From contig DHWT01000249.1 of NCBI GenBank assembly GCA_002413325.1, forward strand, positions 11,791 through 17,739: DNA of 5,949 nucleotides. The letters run 5' to 3'. The position numbers and the translations under genes are program-made. Below the pieces are notes generated by a model, which was given only the letters and a program-made list of their open reading frames with translations, was not told where the DNA came from and did not search any database. The stretch comes from Chitinophagaceae bacterium UBA5175 (lineage in GTDB: Bacteria > Bacteroidota > Bacteroidia > Chitinophagales > Chitinophagaceae). Below, piece after piece: positions 5,081-5,949 of this stretch (position 1 is the first letter of the stretch; every line of letters begins with the position of its first letter).

Positions 5081-5949
5081 TGCGTGCAAAGATCCTGATC
5101 CTGATTTCATTCACTGTCGTTTTTTCGCAAAAGGCATTGTGCCAGGAACTCCAGGCTAATGTAACCGTACTGTCTAACCGGATCAGCACGAGCGTGGATA
5201 AGCAGATTTTTACAACGCTTCAGTCTGCCCTGTACAATTTCATGAATGGCCGTAAATGGACCAATATCGCGTTTAACAATAACGAAAAAATTCCCTGCAA
5301 TTTTTTATTGAACCTCAGCGGGGCAACGGATAACAACACGTATACCGCGCAGTTGACCGTACAAACGGGCAGAACGATTTACAATACTTCCTACCAGAGC
5401 CCGCTGATGAACTTTATGGATGAGTCCGTCACATTCAAGTACATCCAGTACCAGGACATGGATTTTAACGAAAACCGGGTGGGAGGTACGGATCCGCTGA
5501 CTGCTAACCTGACGGCAATATTTGCCTATTACGCCTATATCGTTCTGGGATTGAATCTGGATTCATATGGATTAAGAGGCGGGGATCCCTATTTTCTTAA
5601 AGCGCTGAATATTGTGAACAATGCGCCGGAAGCCGGTGCGCTCAATGGATGGAAAGCCTTTGACGGCGTACGCAACCGCTATTGGCTGGTGGAAAACCTG
5701 ACCAATCCCAAGTACAATCCCATACATGATGCCATTTATAATTACTACCGCCTGGGACTGGACCAGATGTATGACCATGCAGCCGATGCGCGGGTCGCTG
5801 TCATGAATGCACTGGTCGCGATGAACAGCATCAACAATGAATATCCCAATATCATGTTCATGCAATTTTTCTTCCAGGGTAAGGGGGCTGAGATGGGGGG
5901 GGTGTTTAAGCAGGGTACACCGGATGAAAAAAGCCGGGCTCTGGATATC
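5080..5949 (+). CDS. porD: PorD-like (DUF4835) type IX secretion system-associated protein (partial at right edge)
   Basis: 290 codons are present, reading from ATG 5080, which overlaps the coaBC stop in a TGATG arrangement, indicating translational coupling. Residues 1-21 are a signal peptide with probable cleavage ALC before Gln22; Cys21 is not in a proper lipobox. The mature start ELQANVTVLSNRIS and the later segment QIFTTLQSALYNFMNGRKWT (42-61) are hallmarks of the DUF4835 family, named PorD in type IX secretion work, as are FAYYAYIVLGLNLDSYGLRGGDPYF with its tyrosine-rich helix (148-172) and GWKAFDGVRNRYWLVENL (190-207). The protein is periplasmic or envelope-associated; its precise molecular role in secretion is not clear to me. 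Family length is near 300, so only the last residues are probably missing. The position directly after coaBC is a recurring arrangement in the phylum, often followed by recN, which would lie outside the window. A run of eight G lies near the end. Confidence 0.87.
   Translation, partial: MRAKILILISFTVVFSQKALCQELQANVTVLSNRISTSVDKQIFTTLQSALYNFMNGRKWTNIAFNNNEKIPCNFLLNLSGATDNNTYTAQLTVQTGRTIYNTSYQSPLMNFMDESVTFKYIQYQDMDFNENRVGGTDPLTANLTAIFAYYAYIVLGLNLDSYGLRGGDPYFLKALNIVNNAPEAGALNGWKAFDGVRNRYWLVENLTNPKYNPIHDAIYNYYRLGLDQMYDHAADARVAVMNALVAMNSINNEYPNIMFMQFFFQGKGAEMGGVFKQGTPDEKSRALDI

Noticed and set aside
5572..5865. Minus-strand open frame of 97 codons inside porD
   Set aside because: It is a shadow of a clearly recognisable family protein on the plus strand, with no start context of its own.

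Overview
The window reads as ordinary chromosomal DNA from a member of the Bacteroidota, most probably a Chitinophagaceae-like lineage. This rests on three things. Promoters match the phylum-specific TAnnTTTG (-7) and TTTG (-33) signals, and Shine-Dalgarno sequences are essentially absent. Gene content and order (bamD, omega subunit, coaBC, PorD/DUF4835) are typical of the phylum. The OmpA-family protein has a sequence style I associate with Chitinophagaceae. The taxon is my inference from protein recall, not from a search.

Layout. A polyprenyl diphosphate synthase gene on the minus strand (650 down to the left edge, C-terminal third missing) is divergent from everything else. A 201-base intergenic region (651-851) separates it from a plus-strand OmpA-family porin-like gene (852-2534) and carries a good Bacteroidota promoter facing right and a weaker one facing left. 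After the porin gene lies a 161-base gap (2535-2695) with a perfect 21-bp inverted repeat and a promoter-like sequence close to the next start. Then comes a tight co-directional cluster: bamD (2696-3559), RNA polymerase omega subunit (3534-3875, overlapping bamD), coaBC (3890-5080) and porD (5080 to the right edge, probably missing only its last few codons).

Biology. Four of the six genes serve the cell envelope or its export machinery: long-chain prenyl diphosphate synthesis (quinone side chain), an abundant-type outer-membrane barrel with a periplasmic OmpA-like domain, the BamD lipoprotein that helps insert such barrels, and PorD, associated with the type IX secretion system. The omega subunit and coaBC (coenzyme A synthesis) are housekeeping genes carried in the same transcription unit.

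I found no mobile element, CRISPR array, tRNA, rRNA or defence system, and no convincing new system. The points most worth a second look are the compound palindrome at 2554-2599, which can fold as one 21-bp hairpin or three small ones; a ten-T run at the CoaC/CoaB domain junction where a one-base slip in either direction stops translation at once; the Cys-to-Ser change in the CoaC active-site loop; and the altered peptidoglycan-binding motif of the OmpA-like domain.
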